Assembly (NCBI GenBank): GCA_964395915.1 | Contig: CAYNDB010000086.1 | Location: 1 to 10,840 of the forward strand | DNA from: CAYNDB01 sp964395915 | GTDB taxonomy: Bacteria; Nitrospinota_A; UBA7883; JAJRTC01 | Reading direction: 5' to 3' | Length of the DNA stretch: 10,840 bases | Shown here: one piece after another, positions 1 through 7,300 of the stretch | Numbering within the stretch: position 1 is the first letter of the stretch | How the letters are laid out: the number at the start of each line of letters is the position of its first letter | Made by a program: the position numbers and the translations under genes | The notes under the pieces: model-generated | The model's input: the letters and a program-made list of their open reading frames with translations, nothing else | The model's database searches: none | Told to the model about the DNA's origin: nothing

Positions 1-603
1 CCGGAGCCTGAGTATTGGGAGACGGTCATGGTGTCGCAGGTGGTGACGGAAGCCAATCGTGATATCGAGGGCCTGACTGTAGCCGAGGGAGCGGGGAAAC
101 GAGGCAAGGATGTTTTCAACTTTGTTTTCGATTTGCTGGTCGAAGAGAACACAGAAGTGGAAGCTATATTTTTCTGTATGAACGAGGAGAATATGGATCG
201 CATAATCGCCAAACCGTGGGTAGTGATAGGCTCCGATTCAGGAGCCCGCGCAGTTGACGGGCCATTGGCGCTAGGCAGGCCTCATCCTCGCGGTTTCGGA
301 TCGTTCCCGAAATTTATTAAGGAACATGTGCGTGAAAAGAAGACGTTCACTATTCCCCAGGCCGTTCGGAAAACCTCGACGGACGCATGTGATTTTTTTG
401 GGATCGATAAACGCGGCAGGATAAAACCTGGCTGGTTTGCGGACGTTGTTGTATTCGACGCTGAAACCATCGGAGACACGGCTACGTATGTTAACCCTCT
501 GTCATATCCTGTGGGGATAGAGCAGGTTTTTGTAAACGGAACCCAAGCCCTGGGAAATGGGAAGCTTCGCGCAAGCTCTGGTGGCAGGGTAATATCCGCA
601 TAA
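1..603 (+). CDS. N-acyl-D-amino-acid deacylase (D-aminoacylase) family amidohydrolase, 5' end cut by window
   Basis: This is the C-terminal part of a metal-dependent amidohydrolase; the frame is open from base 1, so the start lies outside the window and the ATG at 28 is internal. The family hydrolyses N-acyl-D-amino acids or related amides in the cytoplasm. Recognisable motifs in order are MNEENMDRII followed by KPWVVIGSDS (the Asp codon at 235-237 matches the conserved late metal/catalytic Asp of the barrel), then GRPHPRGFGSFP, then FGIDKRGRIKPGWFADVVVFD, which is the typical return to the small beta-sandwich domain, and finally a VNG segment. About 200 residues are visible out of the usual 480-530. 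It ends at a TAA 93 bp before crcB and probably belongs to an upstream transcription unit. Family assignment is firm; the substrate cannot be told from this part. Confidence 0.87.
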   Translation, partial: PEPEYWETVMVSQVVTEANRDIEGLTVAEGAGKRGKDVFNFVFDLLVEENTEVEAIFFCMNEENMDRIIAKPWVVIGSDSGARAVDGPLALGRPHPRGFGSFPKFIKEHVREKKTFTIPQAVRKTSTDACDFFGIDKRGRIKPGWFADVVVFDAETIGDTATYVNPLSYPVGIEQVFVNGTQALGNGKLRASSGGRVISA

Positions 604-654
604 CAGTTTATATTTTACCATTACAAAAGTTTCCTGCGGCGCGCCGCTAGTGGT

Positions 655-660
655 TATAAT
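655..660 (+). promoter_or_regulatory. Candidate -10 box (TATAAT) of the crcB operon
   Basis: A perfect TATAAT lies 36 bp upstream of the crcB ATG in the only sizeable gap before this four-gene run. No good -35 hexamer sits at 16-18 bp; the best matches (around 631-637, TTCCTG-like) are poor. The upstream flank carries a 12-bp GC palindrome at 636-647. Transcription would start near 667, giving a leader of about 30 nt. It is plausible as a promoter but rests on the -10 match and position alone. Confidence 0.38.
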
Positions 661-691
661 GACAAAGTCTTAACCTGATACTGTTTGTCAT
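659..691. repeat. 8-bp inverted repeat between the -10 box and the crcB start
   Basis: ATGACAAA at 659-666 is the exact reverse complement of TTTGTCAT at 684-691, with 17 bp between the arms. The left arm overlaps the end of the TATAAT box and the right arm ends 5 bp before the crcB ATG. It could be a dyad operator for a repressor covering the start of transcription. It could instead be an RNA hairpin at the translation start, if transcription begins upstream of 659. There is no T-run after it, so it is not an intrinsic terminator. The repeat is seen directly; its function is inferred. Confidence 0.5.
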
Positions 692-696
692 AGAAA

Positions 697-1074
697 ATGT
701 CGCAAAAAATTTTATTGCTGGCGGTCGCCGGCGCCGTGGGAACTCTGGCTCGCTATGGGCTGTCCGGCATGGCGCAACGTGTGAGCGATGTTGAATTTCC
801 TTTCGGCACACTTGCCGTGAACGTGACAGGATGCTTTCTGGCTGGCTTGTTCTGGGCGATGGCGGAAAACAAGATGACCATCAGCGGCGAGATGCGGACT
901 GTTATCCTGATAGGTTTTTTCGGAGCTTTCACGACGTTTTCCACGTTCGCGCTTGAGACTGGCGGGTTTGTCCGTGATTCGCAATGGATTTGGGTGTTGG
1001 GGAATATTCTGGCAAATAACGTTGCCGGGATCACTTTTTTACTTCTTGGCCAGGCGGCTGGCCGTCTTGTATAG
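697..1074 (+). CDS. crcB: Fluoride ion channel CrcB/Fluc
   Basis: This 125-residue, four-helix inner-membrane protein exports fluoride as a dual-topology dimer and protects cytoplasmic enzymes such as enolase. Family marks are GAVGTLARYG at residues 12-21 (conserved Arg19), PFGTLAVNVTG at 35-45 with the pore Asn42, and GAFTTFSTFALE at 76-87, which carries the central Na+-site region and the paired pore phenylalanines (Phe81, Phe84). The length is normal for the family. The ATG at 697 places the first helix correctly at residues 4-22; no Shine-Dalgarno is seen in front of it. The DUF190 gene follows 12 bp downstream, a pairing known from many bacteria. No fluoride riboswitch could be recognised upstream. 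Confidence 0.95.
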   Translation: MSQKILLLAVAGAVGTLARYGLSGMAQRVSDVEFPFGTLAVNVTGCFLAGLFWAMAENKMTISGEMRTVILIGFFGAFTTFSTFALETGGFVRDSQWIWVLGNILANNVAGITFLLLGQAAGRLV

Positions 1075-1086
1075 GGCTTAAACATT

Positions 1087-1443
1087 ATGACGTTGCCACC
1101 AGAAGCTGAGCTTTTAAGAATCTATGTAAGTGAGAACGACAAGTATGACGGCCGCTCATTGTATGAGGCGATTGTTGAATTCGCCAGAAAAGACGGATTG
1201 GCTGGGGCCACCGTCCTTCGCGGGGCGTTGGGGTTTGGAACCCATCACAAGATTCACACTTCCAAAATATTACGTCTTTCAGAAGACCTTCCGCTTGTCA
1301 TCGAGATTGTGGATACGCCGGATAATATCAAAGATTTTTTAGGCGCTCATAACGGCATAATTAAAGATGCGCTGATAACGATTGAAAAAGTAAGGGTAAT
1401 GGATTATCGCCGTGACTTGAGCGATGAGGAAAATCCCGGTTAA
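1087..1443 (+). CDS. DUF190 family PII-like protein
   Basis: This is a 118-residue cytoplasmic protein of the DUF190 family. It is recognised from LRIYVSENDKYDGRSLYEAIV near the N-terminus, ATVLRGALGFG around residues 41-51, and the LPLVIEIVDT and IEKVRVMDYR stretches near the C-terminus. Members have a PII-like ferredoxin fold and are often encoded beside crcB. Their biochemical role is not settled; a regulatory or ligand-sensing part in fluoride or ion homeostasis is the usual suggestion. The gene is 12 bp after crcB and 14 bp before the GGDEF gene, so it is almost certainly co-transcribed. A weak AGGG at 1073-1076, overlapping the crcB stop, lies 10 nt before the ATG. Length and motifs are complete. 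Confidence 0.9.
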   Translation: MTLPPEAELLRIYVSENDKYDGRSLYEAIVEFARKDGLAGATVLRGALGFGTHHKIHTSKILRLSEDLPLVIEIVDTPDNIKDFLGAHNGIIKDALITIEKVRVMDYRRDLSDEENPG

Positions 1444-1457
1444 AAGTTTTATATGTT

Positions 1458-2858
1458 ATGAGTGAAATATTAAAAAAATATAAAGAAAAAACTGAATACC
1501 TGCAACAACTTACAGAAGCTTACCAGAGCCTGGTGTCCGCCATGCTCAGTCATTTGAAAACCCAGGTATCCGACGAAACGATATCGAAAACCATCGAAAA
1601 TCTTTCCACCCGCATTAAAGGGGCGACAAATATTTTCCAGGTACAGCAGATAAGCAATGATTATGTAAAACTGACAAAGCAGGTCGACGCGCACCTTAAG
1701 GAGAAAGGCGCTGTGAAGGGTGGCGGTTTGTTCGCTGGCCTGGGGTCTCTATTCGGAGGGAAGGGCTCTGGAGAAAAAACCTCTACGGAAATTAGTAAAC
1801 CGGATAGCCCCGCATTGCCCGAGGCAAGGAAGGCTGGCAGTGGTATCGACCTTATCGATTCTGAAAAAGAGTCTCTGGAGCCATATATTTCCTTGCTGGA
1901 CGAGTTCAGCAAAGGAACACTTCTTCTGTCGGACGATACGGAGCCTTTTTACGCTGATCTCCGAGCGCAACGGGCAAAGCGTTTTGAAAACCTGCTTCAA
2001 AAAAATGTGGAGGATCTGAGACGTTCGTTATACACATTTTTTATCAACAAGAGTAACGAAGCTGGCGCTGTGGAACATGAAAGAGAAGAGCTGAAAGGCA
2101 TTATCGGTTCGCTCACAGGCTATATTCAGTCCCTTTCAATTTCAAGCGAATCGTTTGACACCAAGCTGGATGTTTATTCAAAACAGGTGACCGCTGCTGT
2201 AAACCTTGATGAAATAAAAAAGATCAAACACGCTATTCTGGCGGAGACGCTGGAAATCCAAAAAGCAAACACAGCGGTTCGTGAAAAGTGGATCGATATA
2301 AACAAGCGCTTGCGCGAAGCGGACGAAAAAATATTGAAGCTGGAGCAAGAGCTTCAGATGGCCAAAGAAGAGAAGTGGGTGGACGCTTTGACACAGACAT
2401 ATAACCGCGGATATTTCGATCAGAGATTGAGTGAGGTGGTCAGGCAATTTGAACGCAATAAAGAGCCTTGTTGCCTGATAATGCTGGATGTGGACAAGTT
2501 TAAACAGTTCAATGATTCATACGGTCACCCGGCAGGGGACAAGGTATTACGCGTAGTGGCTGGCCTGATAAAGGAAATTGTGCGGGCTGGGGATACCGTT
2601 GCCCGTTACGGTGGTGAAGAATTTGGTATTATACTATACAAGTCGAACATGGAAAGCTCGTTTACCGTTGCGGAAAATATTCGGGAAAATATCGCGCGGC
2701 ATGAATTTGGGGTGCGTGGTGAGACAATATATACCAGCGTATCGCTTGGGATAGCGGAGTTTGCTGAAGGTGACGATTCCGAGTCTATAATTTATCGAGC
2801 GGACAAAGCTCTGTACAAGGCGAAAGACGAAGGCCGCAACTGCACTATGCAGGGATGA
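1458..2858 (+). CDS. Soluble GGDEF-domain diguanylate cyclase with long helical N-terminus
   Basis: This 466-residue protein should make cyclic di-GMP from two GTP. The C-terminal GGDEF domain covers about residues 305-464: DALTQTYNR (309-317), the metal-binding Asp344 in LDVDKFKQFN, GHPAGDK (356-362), and an active-site GGEEF at 385-389. The inhibitory RxxD site is present as RAGD (376-379), five residues before GGEEF, so product inhibition is expected. No EAL or HD-GYP domain follows. The first 300 residues contain no transmembrane segment or known sensor. They are helical and highly charged, split by a Gly/Ser-rich hinge at about 84-105 (GGGLFAGLGSLFGGKGSG), and end in a predicted coiled coil at about 265-306 that would dimerise the catalytic domains. 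The ATG at 1458 has no Shine-Dalgarno. The gene sits in a run with crcB and DUF190 upstream and the MptE-like gene 16 bp downstream. The input signal is unknown. Confidence 0.93.
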   Translation: MSEILKKYKEKTEYLQQLTEAYQSLVSAMLSHLKTQVSDETISKTIENLSTRIKGATNIFQVQQISNDYVKLTKQVDAHLKEKGAVKGGGLFAGLGSLFGGKGSGEKTSTEISKPDSPALPEARKAGSGIDLIDSEKESLEPYISLLDEFSKGTLLLSDDTEPFYADLRAQRAKRFENLLQKNVEDLRRSLYTFFINKSNEAGAVEHEREELKGIIGSLTGYIQSLSISSESFDTKLDVYSKQVTAAVNLDEIKKIKHAILAETLEIQKANTAVREKWIDINKRLREADEKILKLEQELQMAKEEKWVDALTQTYNRGYFDQRLSEVVRQFERNKEPCCLIMLDVDKFKQFNDSYGHPAGDKVLRVVAGLIKEIVRAGDTVARYGGEEFGIILYKSNMESSFTVAENIRENIARHEFGVRGETIYTSVSLGIAEFAEGDDSESIIYRADKALYKAKDEGRNCTMQG

Positions 2859-2874
2859 ATTGATATTGTAAAGC

Positions 2875-3798
2875 ATGGTTGACGATCAACGGCTATACGA
2901 AGTAAAAAGCGCCACTATCCAGAATTTTAATGCTCTGTGGCTGGCCAATTATCAGGCGAACGCAAGCGCGATATCAAGATCGTACGGGGTGAGCTCCCTT
3001 TTTGAAAAGTTCGATGATATCCCGGGTATTGCGGTGGGAGCCGGCCCATCTCTCGACAAAAATCTGCAATGGCTTGAAGCGGCGCAAGGAAAGGCGATAA
3101 TAATTTGTGTCGATACTATACTCTCCGCCGTAACTCAGGCCGGTATTACGCCAAATATCGTGATAACACTAGACCCGCAACAGGAGATAGCTCCTTTTTT
3201 CCATGATATAGATTCTTCAAGACGACTTCTTGTGGCGCCTACCATAACCCATCCAAACACTCTGTCAGCCTGGAAAGGAGAAGTGGTTTTTTACAACAAG
3301 TTCGCTCCTGATATTCCACAGCTGACAAAAATCGCCCAGTTAAACGCAGGCCTTGGATATCTTACTCCTGGAGGGACTGTTCTGTCTGTGGCGTTGGATC
3401 TCCTGTTTCGCATGGGCGCCAATCCTATCGGTTTTATGGGGCAAGACCTCTCCTACCCATCCTCCGGCCCGGCCTATTCGCAAGGGACACTATATGGTGA
3501 CGGGGCTTTTCAGGAGTTATACAGCGACCAGCTGGACGACATGGTCAAGGATACGGATATTTTTGGAAAAGAGGTTTTTACAAAGAAAAGTATGTTCATA
3601 ACCAAGCAATGGATGGAGTGGGCGTTTACTACATGGAAACGAAAACACCCGGCCGCTTACTACAACCTGACGGAGGGTGGGATCGTGACAAAAGAATGCC
3701 ACATCGTGACTCTGGCCGAATGGATTTTACGTTTCTGTGGAAAGAAAAAGAACCTGGACTGGGCTCTTAAAAAAGCGTTGCGCCGCAAGAAGCGGTGA
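2875..3798 (+). CDS. Compact MptE-like / DUF115 (Maf-type) protein
   Basis: This 307-residue protein belongs to the DUF115 / 6-hydroxymethylpterin diphosphokinase MptE-like superfamily, which includes the Maf (motility accessory factor) proteins tied to flagellin glycosylation. Matching features are GIAVGAGPSLDKN at 51-63, the Asp80 segment IICVDTILS, PNIVITLDPQ at 93-102, and GGTVLSVALDLLFRMGANPI then GFMGQDLSYP at 166-195. The Gly-rich loop and the GQDL stretch are the family hallmarks and probably contribute to nucleotide-sugar or nucleotide binding. Flagellar Maf proteins usually exceed 600 residues, so this one is close to a bare core. The C-terminus is strongly basic (KKALRRKKR). No signal peptide or membrane helix is seen. 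It is the last gene of the plus-strand run and converges on the cyclase gene 34 bp away. No flagellar or pseudaminate genes are in view, so the flagellin role is only a family-based guess. Confidence 0.82.
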   Translation: MVDDQRLYEVKSATIQNFNALWLANYQANASAISRSYGVSSLFEKFDDIPGIAVGAGPSLDKNLQWLEAAQGKAIIICVDTILSAVTQAGITPNIVITLDPQQEIAPFFHDIDSSRRLLVAPTITHPNTLSAWKGEVVFYNKFAPDIPQLTKIAQLNAGLGYLTPGGTVLSVALDLLFRMGANPIGFMGQDLSYPSSGPAYSQGTLYGDGAFQELYSDQLDDMVKDTDIFGKEVFTKKSMFITKQWMEWAFTTWKRKHPAAYYNLTEGGIVTKECHIVTLAEWILRFCGKKKNLDWALKKALRRKKR

Positions 3799-3832
3799 TA
3801 CGGAGGATCTTCTCTCGACACAATGGAAGCGG

Positions 3833-6076
3833 CTATTTCGCCATGTTGTAAACAACGTCCCAGTCCGCTTGGGGAGGATTTTCTTTTAGCTCTTTTATCC
3901 TGTCGAGATAAAGCTTTACAGCCTTTTCATTATCGCCATCGTTTTGTAAAGCGTCATAGCTTTTAAAAAGCTCCTCGGCCTTGTTAAGATCAAGGCTCCT
4001 GAAAGCTTCCACAGCTTTTTCAAAATGTTTTACGCGTTGTCGTTGTTCGTCGGTTGCATTATCAAGCTCATCGATGACCTCGAACAGGTGGATGGCTTTT
4101 TTCTTTCCTTCAACCCGGACTATGTCCAGCTCTCTGCAAAGGAAAATATCTTTAACCCGCGCATATGTAAACTCGGAAATCATGGTTTGTGTCCCGTAAT
4201 ATTTATTCACTCCCTCAAGCCTGGCGGCGAGGTTCACAGGGTCTCCCATTATCGTATAGTCCATACGGTGTTTCGACCCCATGTTGCCAACCACCATTTC
4301 GCCTGTGTTGATTCCCATTCTTACTTGCAGTTCCGGCTTTCCCTCCTTGCGCCATTTCTCCCGCATCTCAACCAGTTTTTTTTGCATTTTCACAGCTACC
4401 CGAACACAAAGCTCGGCGTGGCGAGCCTGTTTTATCGGAGCGCCCCAAAACGCTATTATCGCGTCTCCTTCATATTTGTCCACCGTCCCTTCATGCTCCT
4501 GAATGATGTTCGACATTTCAGACAGATACTCATTGAGCAGGGCTACAAGCTCGGTCGGAGAAAGTTTTTCGGATATGCTTGTAAAACCCGCTACATCGGA
4601 GAAATAGGCGGTCATCTCCCTTTTCTCGCCTCCAAGTTTAAGCAATCCAGGATTGTCAATAAGCTGGTTGATTACTTTCGGGGAGAGGTATCGCCCAAAC
4701 GCGTCTTTGATAAAACGTTTTGATTTTTGTTCATCAATATATTGATACACCGTGATTGTTACGAAACAGATGGGAATGGTTAAGCTTGGGACAACGCTGT
4801 TTAGCCAGATTGTGTTATAGGCGAACATCCAGTAGATAAAAGCGGTCGACGCTCCAAAAAGAACCAGTGTAAAGAGAAGGCCTGTGAAGATATTAACCCT
4901 TTTTAATATTACTAAAAGAATCAACCCGATTATAAGCGTAACGGCTGAATCGAAAATATTTTGCCAGCCAAGTTTTGTGATCATAGTCTGGCTCAAGACG
5001 TTCGAAGTGATGTTCGCCTGGATCTCGACCCCCGCGGTGAAACCGAAAGGAGATACGCGAAGGTCGTATATCTGCGTTGTTGTGCTTCCGACAAAAACGA
5101 TTTTGCCGGAAAGCTTGCGTTTGAAGTTTTCGTCTGTCAAAGGCTTGCTCAGAACGTCCGCCGCTGAGATGTAAGGGAAAGTGCTGTCCGGCCCCAAATA
5201 GCGGATGAGAATATGACCGTGAGCGTCCAGCGGGAGAAAATCGTCCCCGATTCCCACTCCGGCAAGAACGCCCTCGTCGAAAACAACACGCATATCGTTT
5301 AATGAGTCTTTGTACAACGCGGCGGTGGATAATGCCATAGCGGGGTAAATATCATTCTTGAATTCAATTAACATAGGCTGAGACCGTATTACACCATCAC
5401 GGCCTGGCAATGAGTTTAAAAACCCAGTGGCGGCTCCAGCGTCTTGAATTACTTTTATGTTCGGCTCAACGCCTTTTACATAGAACCAAATATGCGCGTC
5501 TCTGCTGTCGGCCGACCGCTGGACAAGCTTAATTCTGTGCGGACGAATTATAGGAAGTTTCAGCTTTTCCACTTCCGCGCTATATTCCGCCTCGTCAGGG
5601 CCATGGAACGCAAACCCTGTGACAACATTCCCGGCTTCTTTTATCGACCGCGCAAATTTCTCATCTCGCGCCAGGTTTTTTTTCATATCGTTAAACTTTT
5701 TATAAAATACGGGAGACTTTTTATCGACACCTTCTTGCTCTATCGAGTCGCCAATGGTATCCATAATTTCCGATATATCCGTATCCGCTTGTGACGAAAA
5801 CGTCATATCGAGCGCAGTTACCTTCACTCCGAATCCGGCAAGTTTTGTCACCAAAGCTCCCAACCTGTCCCGTGGCCACGGCCACCTCCCATAGTTGTCT
5901 AGCGATTTCTGGTCTATTCCGACTATGACAATTCGCGGGTCTGGTTTGTTTGGAGATGTGTAACGGATGAGAAGATCGTATAAGCGCATTTCAAACGCTT
6001 CGATGAAAAATGGAGGGTTGAAGGCGATAGCCGTCAGAATCAAAAGAAAAGTCAGGTAGATCCTATTAAGAGTCAA
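3833..6076 (-). CDS. CHASE2-domain class III adenylyl cyclase
   Basis: This 747-residue inner-membrane receptor should convert ATP to cAMP. One N-terminal helix (about 5-25) leads into a periplasmic CHASE2 domain (about 26-350) with the hallmark NYGRWPWPRDRLG at 61-73. Three membrane helices follow at about 371-391, 394-417 and 424-446. The cytoplasmic cyclase domain covers about 485-670. It shows metal ligands Asp494 (FSDVAGF) and Asp538 (YEGDAIIAFWG), adenine-selecting Lys534, Thr608 in the partner position, and transition-state residues Asn615 and Arg619 in VNLAARLEG. The tail (680-747) ends in the NPPQADWD-type stretch common in CHASE2 cyclases. The start is TTG at 6076: an in-frame TGA lies 6 nt before it, and the next ATG would delete the first membrane helix. 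No Shine-Dalgarno is visible. It is the third gene of the minus-strand run, 55 bp after the barrel gene. All catalytic residues are present, so it is expected to be active. Confidence 0.94.
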   Translation of the reverse strand: MTLNRIYLTFLLILTAIAFNPPFFIEAFEMRLYDLLIRYTSPNKPDPRIVIVGIDQKSLDNYGRWPWPRDRLGALVTKLAGFGVKVTALDMTFSSQADTDISEIMDTIGDSIEQEGVDKKSPVFYKKFNDMKKNLARDEKFARSIKEAGNVVTGFAFHGPDEAEYSAEVEKLKLPIIRPHRIKLVQRSADSRDAHIWFYVKGVEPNIKVIQDAGAATGFLNSLPGRDGVIRSQPMLIEFKNDIYPAMALSTAALYKDSLNDMRVVFDEGVLAGVGIGDDFLPLDAHGHILIRYLGPDSTFPYISAADVLSKPLTDENFKRKLSGKIVFVGSTTTQIYDLRVSPFGFTAGVEIQANITSNVLSQTMITKLGWQNIFDSAVTLIIGLILLVILKRVNIFTGLLFTLVLFGASTAFIYWMFAYNTIWLNSVVPSLTIPICFVTITVYQYIDEQKSKRFIKDAFGRYLSPKVINQLIDNPGLLKLGGEKREMTAYFSDVAGFTSISEKLSPTELVALLNEYLSEMSNIIQEHEGTVDKYEGDAIIAFWGAPIKQARHAELCVRVAVKMQKKLVEMREKWRKEGKPELQVRMGINTGEMVVGNMGSKHRMDYTIMGDPVNLAARLEGVNKYYGTQTMISEFTYARVKDIFLCRELDIVRVEGKKKAIHLFEVIDELDNATDEQRQRVKHFEKAVEAFRSLDLNKAEELFKSYDALQNDGDNEKAVKLYLDRIKELKENPPQADWDVVYNMAK

Positions 6077-6131
6077 AACAGGTCACAGGTAAAGTTATTA
6101 TAGAAAAACGTTATGCATGAATATTAAACGA

Positions 6132-7283
6132 TCAGAAACTGTATACAAAACTTAAATCCACGTTATAAACATCATATGTAGCGTTTGTTACGGATGCGGC
6201 GTCGCTTTTGTCTTTGACATTTGTATAACGCGCTTTGCCGGTCGCATACATTTTTGAGCTAAAATACCATGATATTCCAGGCTCGACATATATTTTGCTC
6301 CTGCCCGCGTCGTAGAAATCGTCTCCGGAGTTGTAACCGTTTGCGCCGACCTCTTTATAGCCTGTGAGGGCCGTGAAGGATATTTTCCTTGAATAGCGAT
6401 ATACGCCGCTCAGGTAGAATTCGGCGATGTTGTTGTTGGAGTTGGATATCTCGCTTTTCAACAAATTTTCATCGCTTATAAGCTTGTTCTTTTCCTGTGT
6501 CCGGATCGACGCGGAGGCGATCATTGTAAGCGCCGCCAATTTTTTCAGGTAGCGTATTTCAGTAGCGTAAGTGTCTCCCTGATGGAAGATATCATCACCC
6601 GTCATTTTATCCGCCCCTACATTGATATAAGTAAGGGAGAGCATAATAAAATCATTTTTTGACGCGCGGTACAATCCGTTGAGTATAGCCAGAACCCTGT
6701 CTCCGGGGTCGATATTATCTCCTGGCGTATCATCCGTGGGGTCATATTTCCCTGTGACGTCGTATTTCGCTCCGAATCCTAAAGTGATTTTATCGAATTT
6801 GTTGACGACCATAAAATGAGGCGTCACATTGGTTCCACCTCCATATGAGTTGACCAGCATCAGGTCCTGGCTGATATCGTCTGTTATCAATCTTGTAAGC
6901 TCGTCATCCGTATATGAATGTTTGCCTGTGGGCAGACGTAAATCGACCCCGAAGCGCACAGTCAGAGATTTTTCCCTAAAGATATAATATGTGGATATAT
7001 CTGTGTCTGTTAAAGAGTTCACCTCAAACCGCTCGTCTATATAAGACGGTTTATACGAAGTGTTGGCAAGAGCGCCGGTGACGGCCGCGCCCCATTTTAG
7101 GGTGTCGTAAGTCACCTGTGTTAGAAACAGTGTTTGAGCGCCATCGCTATCCAGGTCATCGGTTTGCCATGATCCGTAGTTGGAAGAAATCGACAGCATC
7201 CACGCCGCGTCTTTCATATTCTCGGCTCTGGCTCCTGTAGCTCCAGAAAAGACCAGAAGAGACACAACCAGAAACAGACGCAC
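6132..7283 (-). CDS. Predicted outer-membrane beta-barrel protein, function unknown
   Basis: This is a 383-residue protein with a clean signal peptide (MRLFLVVSLLVFSGATGARA, cleavage after about residue 20). The mature part is made of alternating polar/aromatic strands separated by Asp/Gly/Asn-rich loops, such as TGKYDPTDDTPGDNIDPGDR and NSGDDFYDAGR, and ends in LSFVYSF. A terminal Phe preceded by alternating hydrophobics is the usual BAM-recognition end of outer-membrane barrels, so this is probably a barrel of roughly 14-18 strands. No named porin or transporter family was recognised. The start is GTG at 7283, supported by a strong AGGGGGG 9 nt upstream that overlaps the stop of the FecR-like gene; the two genes are 14 bp apart and likely translationally coupled. 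The position between a FecR-like gene and a CHASE2 cyclase gene suggests an envelope-sensing partner, which is inference. Confidence 0.8.
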   Translation of the reverse strand: MRLFLVVSLLVFSGATGARAENMKDAAWMLSISSNYGSWQTDDLDSDGAQTLFLTQVTYDTLKWGAAVTGALANTSYKPSYIDERFEVNSLTDTDISTYYIFREKSLTVRFGVDLRLPTGKHSYTDDELTRLITDDISQDLMLVNSYGGGTNVTPHFMVVNKFDKITLGFGAKYDVTGKYDPTDDTPGDNIDPGDRVLAILNGLYRASKNDFIMLSLTYINVGADKMTGDDIFHQGDTYATEIRYLKKLAALTMIASASIRTQEKNKLISDENLLKSEISNSNNNIAEFYLSGVYRYSRKISFTALTGYKEVGANGYNSGDDFYDAGRSKIYVEPGISWYFSSKMYATGKARYTNVKDKSDAASVTNATYDVYNVDLSFVYSF

Positions 7284-7292
7284 CCTATATAG

Positions 7293-7300
7293 CCCCCCTA
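7293..7300 (-). promoter_or_regulatory. Strong Shine-Dalgarno overlapping the upstream stop codon
   Basis: Read on the minus strand, TAGGGGGG joins the TAG stop of the FecR-like gene (7300-7298) to the purine run AGGGGGG (7299-7293), 9 nt before the GTG start of the barrel gene. It fixes that GTG as the start and implies that ribosomes finishing the first gene re-initiate on the second. It is the only strong Shine-Dalgarno in the window. Confidence 0.7.

Noticed and set aside
636..647. GC-rich perfect palindrome as terminator of the amidohydrolase gene
   Set aside because: GCGGCGCGCCGC can form only a four-pair stem and is not followed by a T-run.
604..696. Possible fluoride riboswitch in front of crcB
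   Set aside because: The characteristic conserved GG-GATGG / CCGCC-type pseudoknot pieces are absent; only a short CTGATACTG resembles part of the motif.
3783..3795. CCGC-AAGAA-GCGG hairpin at the end of the MptE-like gene as terminator
   Set aside because: It is only a four-pair stem inside the coding end, with no T-run on either strand.
4025..4723. 232-codon plus-strand open frame opposite the cyclase gene
   Set aside because: The minus strand here encodes an intact cyclase catalytic domain with all key residues; the plus-strand product is a Cys/His/Phe-rich shadow with no domain.
6097..6102. Minus-strand TATAAT as an internal promoter for the cyclase gene
   Set aside because: There is no -35 match at suitable spacing, and the gene is adequately explained by co-transcription with the barrel gene.
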